Source of the DNA: Pontimonas sp.
GTDB taxonomy: Bacteria > Actinomycetota > Actinomycetes > Actinomycetales > Microbacteriaceae
DNA length: 64,000 bases
NCBI GenBank assembly: GCA_018402295.1
Contig: JAGYJI010000004.1
Location: 1 to 64,000 of the forward strand
Direction: 5' to 3'
Below, piece by piece: positions 36,559-45,691 of the stretch. The notes beneath the pieces are model-generated. The model was not told the origin of the DNA. It made no database searches and saw only the letters and a list, made by a program, of their open reading frames with translations. Both the position numbers and the translations under genes were made by a program. The number at the start of each line of letters is the position of its first letter. The first letter of the stretch is position 1.

Positions 36559-37131
36559 CTACGCACCTTCTGGTCGAGCTGGCGGAAACGAAGGAGAGTC
36601 CAAGCTTTGAACCTGCTGGCTGATGAAAGCTTTCAGGCTTGCTCGGTATTCGCGCTCGAAGTTGCGCAGCTGCTCGACCTCGCTCTCGATGGACTGATAC
36701 TCTTCGCGCAGACGCTGCTTAGCCTGAGAGTGTTCGGTTTCAGCCTCCTGCACGATTCGCGCAGCTTGAGCATGACCCTCCGCAATGAGTTCGTCGCGTT
36801 TCTGGATACCCTCACGCACGTGCTCCTCGTGGAGCCTGCGAGCAAGTTGCAAGAGGTTGTTGGCATTCTCGGCATCCACCACGTCACCGCCGGAGGTGGG
36901 AAGAGGATTCACTCCTACAGAGCTGGCAGAACCACCGGAACGCTGCAGTTCCGCGATTCGGGCTTCACTCGCCGCAAGTTTTTGGGACAAATCATCGTTT
37001 TCGGCCAGGACGCGACGCATTTCGACGACCACTTCGTCAAGAAAATCATCAACCTCGTCCTGGTCATAGCCTTCGCGAAACTTGGTCGACTGAAAGCGCT
37101 TGTTGACAATGTCTTCAGCTGTCAAAGCCAT
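36559..37131 (-). CDS. divIVA: DivIVA/Wag31 polar growth protein
   Basis: Coiled-coil scaffold that marks the cell pole and recruits the elongation machinery. The 190-residue protein has the conserved DivIVA N-terminus LTAEDIVNKRFQSTKFREGYDQDEVDDFLDEV, then two long coiled coils (residues about 35-65 and 90-175) around a low-complexity linker (RSGGSASSVGVNPLPTSGGD). A leader with AGAGG 8 nt before the ATG and a TAGGCT -10 at 37208-37203 indicate an independent promoter. Confidence 0.93.
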   Translation of the reverse strand: MALTAEDIVNKRFQSTKFREGYDQDEVDDFLDEVVVEMRRVLAENDDLSQKLAASEARIAELQRSGGSASSVGVNPLPTSGGDVVDAENANNLLQLARRLHEEHVREGIQKRDELIAEGHAQAARIVQEAETEHSQAKQRLREEYQSIESEVEQLRNFEREYRASLKAFISQQVQSLDSPSFPPARPEGA

Positions 37132-37139
37132 GAAAAGTA

Positions 37140-37208
37140 CCTCTTTTAGTTCTGGGTTGGGATCCGGCGGTCATCTGAGAGATGTCTGAAATCCCCGGAG
37201 TTAGCCTA
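37140..37208 (-). promoter_or_regulatory. divIVA promoter and leader
   Basis: TAGGCT at 37208-37203 (minus strand) as -10, about 70 nt before the ATG, with AGAGG at 37144-37140 as ribosome site. It gives divIVA a transcript separate from the dcw operon. Confidence 0.4.
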
Positions 37209-37235
37209 GCGCTCCGGCTCGGAAATCGGCGAAAG

Positions 37236-37535
37236 CTAGCGCAGTGACCCGACAACCGAGAGCAAGATCAGTGTTCCAATCATCAACACACTCCAGCCCA
37301 GGTCAATTCCAGCGCCTCCAAAGCGCAACGTGGGAACCACCTTGCGGACAGCCGCCAACGGCCGATCTGTGACGCTGTAGGCAGCTTCAGCGGCCACCAG
37401 GACAAGACCCTTGGGTTGGAAAGTACGGGACAAGACACGCACCCAGTCGAAGATAAACCTCACCCACATCGCAATGAAGAACACATACAACACGATGTAG
37501 ACCAGGGTTGCGAGAACGGAGAACATATCCCCCAT
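37236..37535 (-). CDS. YggT family membrane protein
   Basis: Small integral membrane protein of 99 residues, usually found between sepF and divIVA in Gram-positive bacteria and thought to help division or envelope functions. Two hydrophobic segments flank the family loop: VLATLVYIVLYVFFIAMWVRFIFDWV and GIDLGWSVLMIGTLILLSVVGSL. The loop contains VTDRPLAAVRKVVPTLRFGG, which matches the YGGT signature. Confidence 0.9.
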   Translation of the reverse strand: MGDMFSVLATLVYIVLYVFFIAMWVRFIFDWVRVLSRTFQPKGLVLVAAEAAYSVTDRPLAAVRKVVPTLRFGGAGIDLGWSVLMIGTLILLSVVGSLR

Positions 37536-37562
37536 TATGCCGGGCTGGACCCGTGAGTTGTC

Positions 37563-38006
37563 CTAGTCGACAAGCGATGCGTCGAGCTCAGACTCCACAC
37601 CATCACCCTCGCCGCTCACCAACACGTGAGAGGGAGACAGCAGGAAGACCTTGGGGGTTACCCTCTCGATGTGCCCGTGCAGGCCCTGAGAGAGACCGCT
37701 GGAAAAGTCCACCAGACGGCGCGCTTCGGACTCGCTCATCTGGGTCAAGTTGATGATGACCGGGATTCCCTCGCGGAACGTCTCCGCAATGGTCTTGGCA
37801 TCGTCATACTTCTTTGGGTGGACAGTCAAAATCTCGTTCACATCACTCACCCCGTTTTTGGAACCCCGACGCAGCGGAGTGACGGTTGCGCGAGGGGCTG
37901 GCTGGGAGCTCTCCGGACGCGAGGAAGTCTTCGATGACTGCTGGTCATCAAAGGACTCCTCGGCCAATCCGAGAAATTCCAGTGTTTTGCGTAGTGCATT
38001 TGCCAT
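37563..38006 (-). CDS. sepF: Cell division protein SepF
   Basis: Membrane anchor for FtsZ; actinobacteria lack FtsA and depend on it. It has 147 residues: an N-terminal membrane-targeting helix ([13 protein letters not shown]), a disordered linker, then the SepF fold with [61 protein letters not shown] closes the FtsZ-binding domain. It lies between yggS and yggT, as usual. Confidence 0.95.
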   Translation of the reverse strand: MANALRKTLEFLGLAEESFDDQQSSKTSSRPESSQPAPRATVTPLRRGSKNGVSDVNEILTVHPKKYDDAKTIAETFREGIPVIINLTQMSESEARRLVDFSSGLSQGLHGHIERVTPKVFLLSPSHVLVSGEGDGVESELDASLVD

Positions 38007-38040
38007 GAGTGCCCCTTGTTCGCAGGATTACTCTTTAAGG

Positions 38041-38715
38041 CTAGGTGCCCTGGGGGCGTTTTCCCGTGATTGCAGTGCCAATGCGCAGGTGTGTCGCACC
38101 GCGGGCAATCGCCTCCGGAAAGTCGCCTGACATCCCCAGGGATAGCTCCGTTGCCTCCGGAGCCACCGTGAGAAGGCCGTCCCGATAGGTCAACACCCGG
38201 TCAAAGGCCTCCGCAGGGCTCTCATCCTGAGGAGCTACGGCCATCAAGCCGCGCAAGCGAAGGTTTCCCGCAGCCAAGGTGCTCTCGGCAAGCCTCGTCA
38301 GATCCGCCGGTTCCACTCCCCCACGGCCGGGAACATCAGTGAGGTTCACCTCAAGAAAGACCTCCACAGACCCCTCATATTTTGCGAGGGCGTCGACCAG
38401 TGATTCCCGATCCACCGAGTGAATAACGTCACAGTAGGCGGCAACGGCGCGGGCTTTGTTGGATTGCAATTGACCCACAAAATGCCAGCTCAGGTCAAGG
38501 TCTGCGACCTCCTGTGCCTTAGGGGCAGCATCCTGGTGGCGATTTTCTCCCACGTGGCGAACCCCGAGGGCGTGCAGCTCGCGCACCAGGCTGGGTGGGT
38601 GAAACTTGGTCACCACAATCGTGGTGACCTCGTCAGGGCTACGGTTGCTGTCCCGGCACGCTTGCGCTACCTGCTCCGCAACGGCATTCCACCGATCCGC
38701 GAGCGTCTCGGACAC
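38041..38715 (-). CDS. PLP homeostasis protein YggS/PROSC
   Basis: Pyridoxal-phosphate binding protein without known enzyme activity, thought to buffer PLP and amino-acid pools. The 224-residue TIM-barrel protein shows the PLP lysine in TTIVVTKFHPPS and the family segment VGENRHQDAAPKAQEVADLDLSWHFVGQLQSNKARAV. LRLRGLMAVAPQ and LSLGMSGDFPEAIARGATHLRIGTAITG are typical. Its start lies 6 bp from the ftsZ stop. Confidence 0.93.
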   Translation of the reverse strand: MSETLADRWNAVAEQVAQACRDSNRSPDEVTTIVVTKFHPPSLVRELHALGVRHVGENRHQDAAPKAQEVADLDLSWHFVGQLQSNKARAVAAYCDVIHSVDRESLVDALAKYEGSVEVFLEVNLTDVPGRGGVEPADLTRLAESTLAAGNLRLRGLMAVAPQDESPAEAFDRVLTYRDGLLTVAPEATELSLGMSGDFPEAIARGATHLRIGTAITGKRPQGT

Positions 38716-38721
38716 GCGGCG

Positions 38722-39867
38722 CTACCGGAGAAATTCTGGAACGTCGAGTTCGCCGTCATCATCGGTCTCCGCCGCAAATGCGGGGGCTTCTGCGGCTTCA
38801 GCTGCCGGTCGTTCCTCCGTGGGCAAGAGCCAGGATTCTTCTGCCTCCGGAGTGTGACCCTGAGATACCGGGTCCACCTCTACTTCGGCGGCAGGGACCG
38901 GCGCTTTGACAGAGTGCTGGTGTGCCTCGTCAAAGCCTGCGGCAACCACGGTGACGCGAACCTCATCGCCGAGAGAATCATCAATCACAGCACCAAAAAT
39001 GATGAGGGCATCGGGATGCACAGCTTCTTCTACAAGCTTTGCCGCGTCATTGATTTCGTAGAGACCGAGGTTGGATCCTCCCTGGATGGACAGAAGCACA
39101 CCCTGGGCTCCCTCAATACTCGACTCCAGGAGCGGTGAGGCGACCGCCAGCTCTGCCGCTTTGATGGCGCGGTCTGCTCCTCTGGCTGAGCCGATGCCCA
39201 TGAGCGCGGTCCCGGCGTCCTGCATGACCGATTTGACGTCAGCAAAGTCCAGGTTGATCAGACCCGGGGTGGTAATGAGGTCGGTAATTCCCTGGACGCC
39301 GGCGAGCAACACGTGATCCGCCGTCTCAAAGGCCTCCAACATGCTGATGGTGCGATCTGAGATCTCCAACAGCCGGTCGTTGGGAACCACAATCAGGGTG
39401 TCGACCTCGTCTTTCAGGGCCTGAACACCCACCTCCGCCTGAGACATCCGGCGTTTTCCCTCAAAGGCAAAAGGTTTGGTCACGATTCCCACGGTGAGAG
39501 CACCAATCGACTTGGCGATACGGGCCACAACGGGCGCTCCCCCGGTTCCTGTCCCACCACCCTCGCCAGCGGTCACAAACACCATGTCGGCTCCGGCGAG
39601 AGCTTGTTCGATCTCTTCCTGGTGGTCTTCGGCGGCCCTGCGCCCAATCTCAGGGTCTGCCCCGGCACCGAGGCCTCGAGTCAGGTCTCGACCCACATCC
39701 AGCTTCACGTCCGCATCACTCATCAGCAACGCCTGCGCGTCGGTGTTGATGGCAATGAACTCAACTCCCCGCAGGCCGCGGTCGATCATCCGGTTGATGG
39801 CGTTAACGCCACCACCTCCGACCCCCACTACCTTGATTAGGGCGTTGTAGTTGTGTTGACCGGACAC
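38722..39867 (-). CDS. ftsZ: Cell division protein FtsZ
   Basis: Tubulin-like GTPase forming the division ring. The GTP-binding signature is [15 protein letters not shown], preceded by [17 protein letters not shown]7-loop residues are in [11 protein letters not shown]. The C-terminal peptide [10 protein letters not shown] matches the conserved D-x-P-x-F-L that binds SepF and other partners. The track start is an ATG at 39894, but an AAAGGAG stands 5 nt before the GTG at 39867 ([13 protein letters not shown]), which is the normal actinobacterial N-terminus. 381 residues. The 147-bp gap to ftsQ presumably holds its own promoter. Confidence 0.96.
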   Translation of the reverse strand: MSGQHNYNALIKVVGVGGGGVNAINRMIDRGLRGVEFIAINTDAQALLMSDADVKLDVGRDLTRGLGAGADPEIGRRAAEDHQEEIEQALAGADMVFVTAGEGGGTGTGGAPVVARIAKSIGALTVGIVTKPFAFEGKRRMSQAEVGVQALKDEVDTLIVVPNDRLLEISDRTISMLEAFETADHVLLAGVQGITDLITTPGLINLDFADVKSVMQDAGTALMGIGSARGADRAIKAAELAVASPLLESSIEGAQGVLLSIQGGSNLGLYEINDAAKLVEEAVHPDALIIFGAVIDDSLGDEVRVTVVAAGFDEAHQHSVKAPVPAAEVEVDPVSQGHTPEAEESWLLPTEERPAAEAAEAPAFAAETDDDGELDVPEFLR

Positions 39868-40014
39868 CGGTTCTCCTTTGTTGTAAACATTCAAGCTCTA
39901 GTTGAAGATGAGAGTTTTCTTCACTTTCTGCTCTCGACTGAAGGTAGGGCGCTAATGCGCTTCCTCGAAGGAGGCTCTGGGCGTGTCGCAGAACCCGGTG
40001 AAGGCAAGAAAACC
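39868..40014 (-). promoter_or_regulatory. ftsQ-ftsZ intergenic region with ftsZ ribosome site
   Basis: The longest gap inside the division cluster, 147 bp. It holds the ftsZ Shine-Dalgarno AAAGGAG (about 39879-39873). No hexamer pair is convincing, although the AT-rich stretch near 39885-39900 may hold a -10. In related bacteria ftsZ promoters lie here. Confidence 0.35.
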
Positions 40015-40854
40015 TCAACCCCGAGTGCGCACGACCATACTGTCCGGAGTTGTCACATCAATGACCTGTGATTCCCGCGAATCCAGGGCAATCAAAGCGG
40101 CTCTGAGCACGCGAGCCTTTTCGACTGAGCGCTCTGATGACCCCCAGACAACCTCATGTGAGCTTCCCCGGATCGTGAATCGCACATCGTCCAGCGTGGT
40201 GGCCGTAATTCCCTCCACCTGGGCTAACAGTTCATCCGGGAGCGCCAGCAACACCCGACTTATCGCGCTAAAGCTGGGGGACGAGGAATCGGGGGCGACC
40301 AGAATTCGAGGCAATCCTCTAGGGAGAGCGGGCTCCTCCCAGAGCACCACCCCCGCGGCATCGACGACCTCAAAAGCACCGCTGGCACTGACAGCCCCCA
40401 GTGGCTTGCGTTCAAGGATGGTTACCACCAGCGTCCCGGGCGGCTCAATTCGCGTCTCAAACGCCTGAATCAGAGTGAGCGGCTCCAGGGCGCGTTGCAC
40501 CCGCTCGTCACTCACCCGAGCAAGAGGTTCTCCATACAACCCACCCAAAGCCTCAGCAACAGCTCTGGAGGTGACCCGGTCACCTCCCTCGACACGCACT
40601 TCGCGAAAAGCCAGCACCGGCGAGAGCGTCAACACCACCACGCTCAAGATGAGCAGCCCCACACTACCCAGGGATACCGCCCAGGTGATCCGGCGCCGCC
40701 TCGTCGCCTCAGTAAAGCGCCGATACTCCGCTTTTTCGGCCGAGACCCGCTGTTTGCTCGCAGCCCTCACCCGTCGGGCGGGTTGGGGTTTGCTCCGCCG
40801 TCTCGATGATGTGCTCGGAGAAGTGCGGGGAGAGAAACCCTCTGGCCTATCCAC
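40015..40854 (-). CDS. ftsQ: Cell division protein FtsQ
   Basis: Bitopic membrane protein of the divisome, linking FtsL/FtsB-type partners. It has 279 residues: a long basic cytoplasmic segment (STSSRRRSKPQPARRVRAASKQRV), one membrane helix (ITWAVSLGSVGLLILSVVVLTLSPVLA), then the POTRA domain starting FREVRVEGGDRVTSRAVAEALG. The FtsQ domain contains ALEPLTLIQAFETRIEPPGTLVVTILERKPLGAV. It overlaps murC by 8 bp. Confidence 0.92.
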   Translation of the reverse strand: MDRPEGFSPRTSPSTSSRRRSKPQPARRVRAASKQRVSAEKAEYRRFTEATRRRRITWAVSLGSVGLLILSVVVLTLSPVLAFREVRVEGGDRVTSRAVAEALGGLYGEPLARVSDERVQRALEPLTLIQAFETRIEPPGTLVVTILERKPLGAVSASGAFEVVDAAGVVLWEEPALPRGLPRILVAPDSSSPSFSAISRVLLALPDELLAQVEGITATTLDDVRFTIRGSSHEVVWGSSERSVEKARVLRAALIALDSRESQVIDVTTPDSMVVRTRG

Positions 40855-42258
40855 CCGCAGCCTCGCTGACGCGACGCTTCGCAGCTAGGAGTTGCGGCAC
40901 GATTTGGTAGAGATCACCGGTTGACATGGTCAACACAATGTCACCGGGCTTGGCGCGCTGGACGGCCAGCACACAGGCTTTTTCCCAGTCCGGCTCAAAC
41001 TCAAACGAGGAGCTCCCGGCCATTTTCTGCAGAATGAGGTCTGTTGTCACACCCTCAATGGGGTCCTCCCGGGAGCCAAAAATGTCGAGAAATATGGTGT
41101 GGTCGCTCCCGGCAGAGAATGCCTGCGCAAGCTCAGTCGCCATGTATTGGGTCCGGGAATACAGGTGGGGTTGGAACATGGTGATGACGGATCCCTCACC
41201 CACCACGGCGCGCGCTGTCTCCAGCGCTGCCGCAACTTCGGTGGGGTGATGAGCATGGTCGTCATAGAAACGGACACCGGCAATCTCGCCGTGAAACTGG
41301 AACCGTCTATCCGCACCTTCGAAACCACTCGCCGCCTGCGCGGCGTCGGCCAAGGAGAACCCGCTGGCGATCAGCGTGGCGATGACGCCCGTGGCGTTGA
41401 GTGCATTGAGCCTCCCCGGGACAGCGAGCTCGCAGACCGCGCTCAGGCCCTGATAGCTGACACTGAACCGCGCGACCGGGCCGGCCACGAGATCGCTCTG
41501 CACCACATCCGCATCAGGACTCACGCCGTAGGTCAGAATCTTCCCTGTCCCCCCGAGGCGAGACGCGAGGTGTCTCGTTCCTGCATCATCCGCGCAGAGC
41601 ACGACGGCATCCCTGGCCGTCCGGGCACAGTCTTCGAAGGCCTCATAGATGGCCTCGAGAGTGCCATAAAAGTCCAGATGGTCTGCCGCGATGTTCGTCA
41701 CCATCACCACGGCTGGTGCATACCCGACAAAAGATCGATCAGACTCATCAGCTTCGATCACGAAAAGGTCATCTGACCCCCATCGCGAGGACACCCCCAC
41801 TCACTCACCACCCCGCCGTTGACCGCACCAATGTCACGACCTGAGCGATCAAGGGCGGTGGCGAGCATGGCCGTGGAGGTGGTCTTCCCGTGCGAACCAG
41901 CAACGGCGAGAACCTTTTTGTCTCGGATGATCCAGCGCAATGCTTCGGATCGGTGCAACACCTGGAGGCCACGGGCGTGAGCCTCGACAAGCTCGGGGTT
42001 GCCCTCACGAACGGCGCTGGACACCACCACTGTCGTGGCCTCTCCCAGATGTGAGGCATCGTGACCCAGGGACACTCTGATGCCCGCACGTTCCAGGGAT
42101 TCAGTCACTTCTGAGGCGGCCCGATCGGACCCCGACACTGTCAGACCGCGCTCTGCCAGAACACGAGCAATCCCGCTCATGCCCGATCCACCAATCCCAA
42201 TGAAGTGCACGACTCCCAGTTCATCGGGGATTGCTCGACCCAGTTCTGGCCTCACCAC
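40847..42258 (-). CDS. murC: UDP-N-acetylmuramate-L-alanine ligase MurC (frameshifted)
   Basis: ATP-dependent ligase that starts the stem peptide. Two track ORFs join at a C5 run on the forward strand (41794-41798); six would give SEWGVSSRWGSDDLF, so a sequencing deletion is likely. The P-loop AVAGSHGKTTSTAMLA, the acidic motif VIEADESDRSF, TNIAADHLDFYG and the C-terminal DDHAHHPTEVAAAL are all present. FQPHLYSRT is also intact. Minor departures: GRLNALN replaces GxHNxxN, and STGDLYQ replaces the usual GAGD. It is therefore probably active, in contrast to the MurD- and MurF-position genes of the same operon. About 470 residues when corrected. Confidence 0.9.
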
Positions 42259-43352
42259 GAGGAAACCCTCCTCCGAGGAGTGAGCGCGTCCCTCATGACC
42301 TGGACAAAATCCTCGGCGGCGTTCGCTCGCCCAATCCCTCGTGCTCTGGTTCGCATGCGCGCAAGTGCGGAGTCGTCCCCGAGCAGAGGCAACACAGTGG
42401 CGCGCACATACTCCGGCGTGAAATCGGCATCCATGACCAAAACCGCGGACCCTGCCTGCAGGGAATCCCAGGCATTCTTCTCCTGCTCACCATTGCCAAC
42501 CGGGTAGGGGACAAAAACGGCCGGCAGACCGAGTAGTTGAATTTCTGACACGGTGGCAGCACCGGCTCTCGAAATCACTGCGGTCGCAGCCGCAAAAGCG
42601 AGGTCCATCCGGTCGCAATAGTTCAGAGCTAGATAGCCGGGAGTATCGAGTGTGGGGAGCGGATTTCTGTGCCCCACGATGTGGAGCACCTGCCAGCCCG
42701 CCGCAAGAATGTCCTCCACCACCGCCTGGACTGTGGAGTTCACGCTGACGGACCCCTGCGACCCCCCGGTCACGACAAGGGTCTTCTTCCGGGGTGAGAG
42801 GCCAAAGTGCTGGCGAGCTGAAGACATCGTGGGCGCGGTCTGGGGGTGAGTAATGCTGCGAAGCATCGGCATCCCGAGCAGTGTGGCACCGGGGAGCTTG
42901 GTCAAGGAGAACGTGGTCACCACGTGCGGGGTGAGGCGAGCACCCCAGCGGTTAGCAAAACCTGGCACGGCATTGGCCTCATGAATCACCAGGGGAACCC
43001 GGCTCAGCCACGCTGCCACATAAACCGGAGCCGAGGCATAGCCGCCAAAGCCGGCCACCACATCGGGCCGATGGGCGCGGATGAAGCGAATACTTTTCCC
43101 CACAGCGCTGATGAATCGTGGCCAGAACAGCAGCGCCTCGGCACTCATCCGCCGGGGAAAGGGAAGCCGGGCGATAGTTCCCAGGGCAAACCCAGCATCG
43201 GGCACAAGCCGGGACTCCAACCCTTCACGGGTCCCGATCACGAATATGTCCGCAGGTGCGCACTCTCCTTGGCGGACAAGTTCATGGGCAACAGCGAGCA
43301 GAGGATTCACATGGCCGGCGGTTCCGCCGCCGGCAAGCACAACTCGCGTCAT
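42252..43352 (-). CDS. murG: UDP-GlcNAc:lipid I N-acetylglucosaminyltransferase MurG
   Basis: Makes lipid II at the inner face of the membrane. The 366-residue GT-B enzyme has the N-terminal motif GGGTAGHVNPLLAVAHEL, FGGYASAPVYVAAWLSRVPLVIHEANAVPG, the C-domain TLVVTGGSQGSVSVN and ISRAGAATVSEIQLLGLPAVFVPYP. All known substrate-binding segments are retained. It overlaps ftsW and murC by a few bases. Confidence 0.95.
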   Translation of the reverse strand: MTRVVLAGGGTAGHVNPLLAVAHELVRQGECAPADIFVIGTREGLESRLVPDAGFALGTIARLPFPRRMSAEALLFWPRFISAVGKSIRFIRAHRPDVVAGFGGYASAPVYVAAWLSRVPLVIHEANAVPGFANRWGARLTPHVVTTFSLTKLPGATLLGMPMLRSITHPQTAPTMSSARQHFGLSPRKKTLVVTGGSQGSVSVNSTVQAVVEDILAAGWQVLHIVGHRNPLPTLDTPGYLALNYCDRMDLAFAAATAVISRAGAATVSEIQLLGLPAVFVPYPVGNGEQEKNAWDSLQAGSAVLVMDADFTPEYVRATVLPLLGDDSALARMRTRARGIGRANAAEDFVQVMRDALTPRRRVSSW

Positions 43353-44618
43353 CGAGGTGAACTCCGTCGACTCTGTCCCGCGCTCACGGAGATGGCGTCG
43401 TGTCTATTCAGCGCCATCACCACCCCAATCCCAATTAGGGAGGACATCAGTGCCGAGCCACCTACCGACATGAAGGGCAGGGGTACTCCCAAAACAGGGA
43501 GAACTTCGAGCACCACGGCAATGTTGATGAGCGCCTGACCAATCAACCAGACCATGACGCCACCGGTCACAAGGCGGGCGAAAGGATCGGGCTGAGACCG
43601 CACCAGTCGAGCCATGAGCAATCGCAAGGATCACGAACGACACAATGACCATGCTGGTGCCAATCAGGCCCAGCTCCTCCCCCACAATCGCAAAGATGAA
43701 GTCGGTCTCCGCTTCAGGAAGCCATGACCATTTCGCGCGAGAGTTCCCCAGACCCACGCCAAAAACCCCACCGGAGCCCAACGCGTAGGTCGAATGCACA
43801 ATTTGCCAACAGCTGCCCAGATAGTCCTCCTCGGTGCAACCGGAGAACCAGGTCATAATCCGGTTGACCCGGGAGGGGCTCAGCAGGGCCAGAGTGGCCA
43901 CACCCGCAGCAATAAGCGCGACCACCGTAAACAGATGGCTCAATCGAGCTCCGGCGAGAAAAACGATTCCCACCGCAATCACCACCATGACGCCCATAGT
44001 TCCGAGGTCTTGCCCCATCATGACCAAGCTCACCGCAATGAGAACCCCCAGTCCCAGGGGGCGCAGCAGTGTTCGATAATCCTCAACTTGATCAATCCGA
44101 TCGGCCAGAATCGCCGCCATCCAAATGATCATGGCAATTTTCAAGATTTCGGAGGGCTGTCCGGTGAGACCCGCGATATTCACCCAGTTGGTGTTACCGC
44201 CGGAGCTGATTCCCAGCGGCGTGAAGACGAGGCCCTGGAGCAGCAATGCCGCCAGAAACATCGACGGAGCAAGCTTTTTGAGAGCTCGTGCCGGGAATCG
44301 CGACACGACCAGCATCAGCGGGACGCCCAAAAACACCCAGACCACCTGGCGGAAAAAGGTGGCAAAAAAGTTTCCCTCGTTGCCCAGGGCTGACCCCACG
44401 AACGACGAGGACAACACCATCACCAAGCCGAAGATGACGAGGAAAAACACCATGGAGACCATCACGACGTAATCAGCGGATTCGCGGCCAAAAAGCCGCT
44501 TCACCGTGACCGTCACGCGCGGAGCAGACGCCTTGGGTGCCGTGTGTGTCACCGCTTGATCACCTGCTTTCCGCAGCCATACCTTCATGCCCCACTTGAT
44601 GGATGGGGATACCCTCAA
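43349..44618 (-). CDS. ftsW: Lipid II polymerase FtsW (SEDS; frameshifted)
   Basis: SEDS glycosyltransferase that polymerises septal glycan strands. Ten hydrophobic helices are recognisable. Signature segments include GGNTNWVNIAGLTGQPSEILKIA, NSRAKWSWLPEAETDFIFAIVGEELGL with the catalytic aspartate, and in a second frame ALINIAVVLEVLPVLGVPLPFMSVGGSALM. The frame changes near 43625, where FVILAI should continue into RLLMARLVRSQPDPF; one surplus or two missing bases explain it. The start at 44618 is the track start; an ATG further in (MKVWLRKAG) is possible. Confidence 0.9.
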
Positions 44619-44682
44619 GTGTGTGGGGAAAACACCTCAAGAACCGCTAAGGCGCGCCGATTAACCGCCACAGCCCCCGGCC

Positions 44683-45691
44683 CTACGGAAGGCTCAAAAC
44701 TCCGGCAATGAGAGCTGGCGACACGTCGCGGGAGCGCGTAATCGCAATCGCCGCGAGAAGTGCGGGAAGTTGCTGGGGAATATCCCACCCCGCCTCACGG
44801 ACTTCCTCCAATGTGGAAATCTCGAGGGCCTGATGGGCACGGTCATCGAGAAAAGCCCGGTCAACAATGATTCCCTCGACGAGCCCGATATCGCTCATTC
44901 CCGGGGAGTCCAGGCCAATACCAATGGCTCGTGCCCCTTCGACAACGTCAGCATCCTGGACCTGTGCCTCGGTCGGTCCGACCCCTTTGCGATAGACGCA
45001 GGCTCGCGTTGTGCCATCAAAGAAAACACCGCTGGCGTCTTCACCTTCAGCTTGGAGTGACACGGTCAACGCCGGGGTCATCAGGCTCTGCGGATACCGC
45101 TGGCGCCAAACCAGTGATTCACGAGACACCTGGACAATGAGCACGTCGTAGGAGCGGGGCTCACGGAGGGCATCCAGTACCGGGGGTGCGCCATACCCGA
45201 CAACCCGAGTCGGAACGCTCGCAGCCTGGAAAATGCGCAGTGCTAGGTCCACGGCAATATCGGTCTCCGCGTCCTGCTGCACCATAATCCAGTCTGCTGG
45301 TTCGCCTGATTTGTCTCTCAGCCGCCAGGCGAGCTCGAGATCTGACCATATCTCGACCCCCATTGTCCCCAGGTTGCTCGATAACCGGGTCCCTCGATCC
45401 GACTCCTGGGGAAACCACCGCCAGATCCCAGGGCACAGACACAGCATCCTGCGCCCTCGCTGCGCCTTCCGGGTCCACAAGCACGCGAGCACCGACCACC
45501 TCCGCAAGCTTGACAAGGTCGCTGGCGGCCTCAGCGGCCATCGCGGTAACCTCGCAGCCCAACTCGCGAAGTGTGTCGACCACGGCAAACCCGGTGTGAC
45601 CCAACCCCACGACGAGGACACGGAGACCCGCCCAGGACGAATGCCAGCTGGTCAACCCCTGGAGGGCGCTCTTACTCAACGACTGAGCCAC
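44683..45691 (-). CDS. MurD-like protein without catalytic motifs (degenerate, frameshifted)
   Basis: It occupies the murD position between mraY and ftsW and aligns with MurD along its length, but the enzyme signatures are gone. N-terminal domain: GLRVLVVGLGHTGFAVVDTLRELG and WDLAVVSPGVGSRDP. After a frameshift near 45375 it continues VEIWSDLELAWRLRD. The P-loop (TGTNGKTT in MurD) reads QQDAETDI. The SSFQL motif reads VSRESL and the N-x-x-x-DHLD motif is absent. Non-catalytic stretches remain MurD-like (DADVVEGARAIGIGLDSPG, IVDRAFLDD). The GxHNxxN motif is lost, and the protein ends in LSLP where the C-terminal domain should begin. About 335 instead of 450-500 residues. It cannot be a working UDP-MurNAc-L-Ala-D-Glu ligase. 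It is either decaying or kept as a non-catalytic scaffold. Confidence 0.8.

Noticed and set aside
39868-39894. ATG start of ftsZ at 39894
   Set aside because: An ideal AAAGGAG stands before the GTG at 39867 and would be translated in the longer version.
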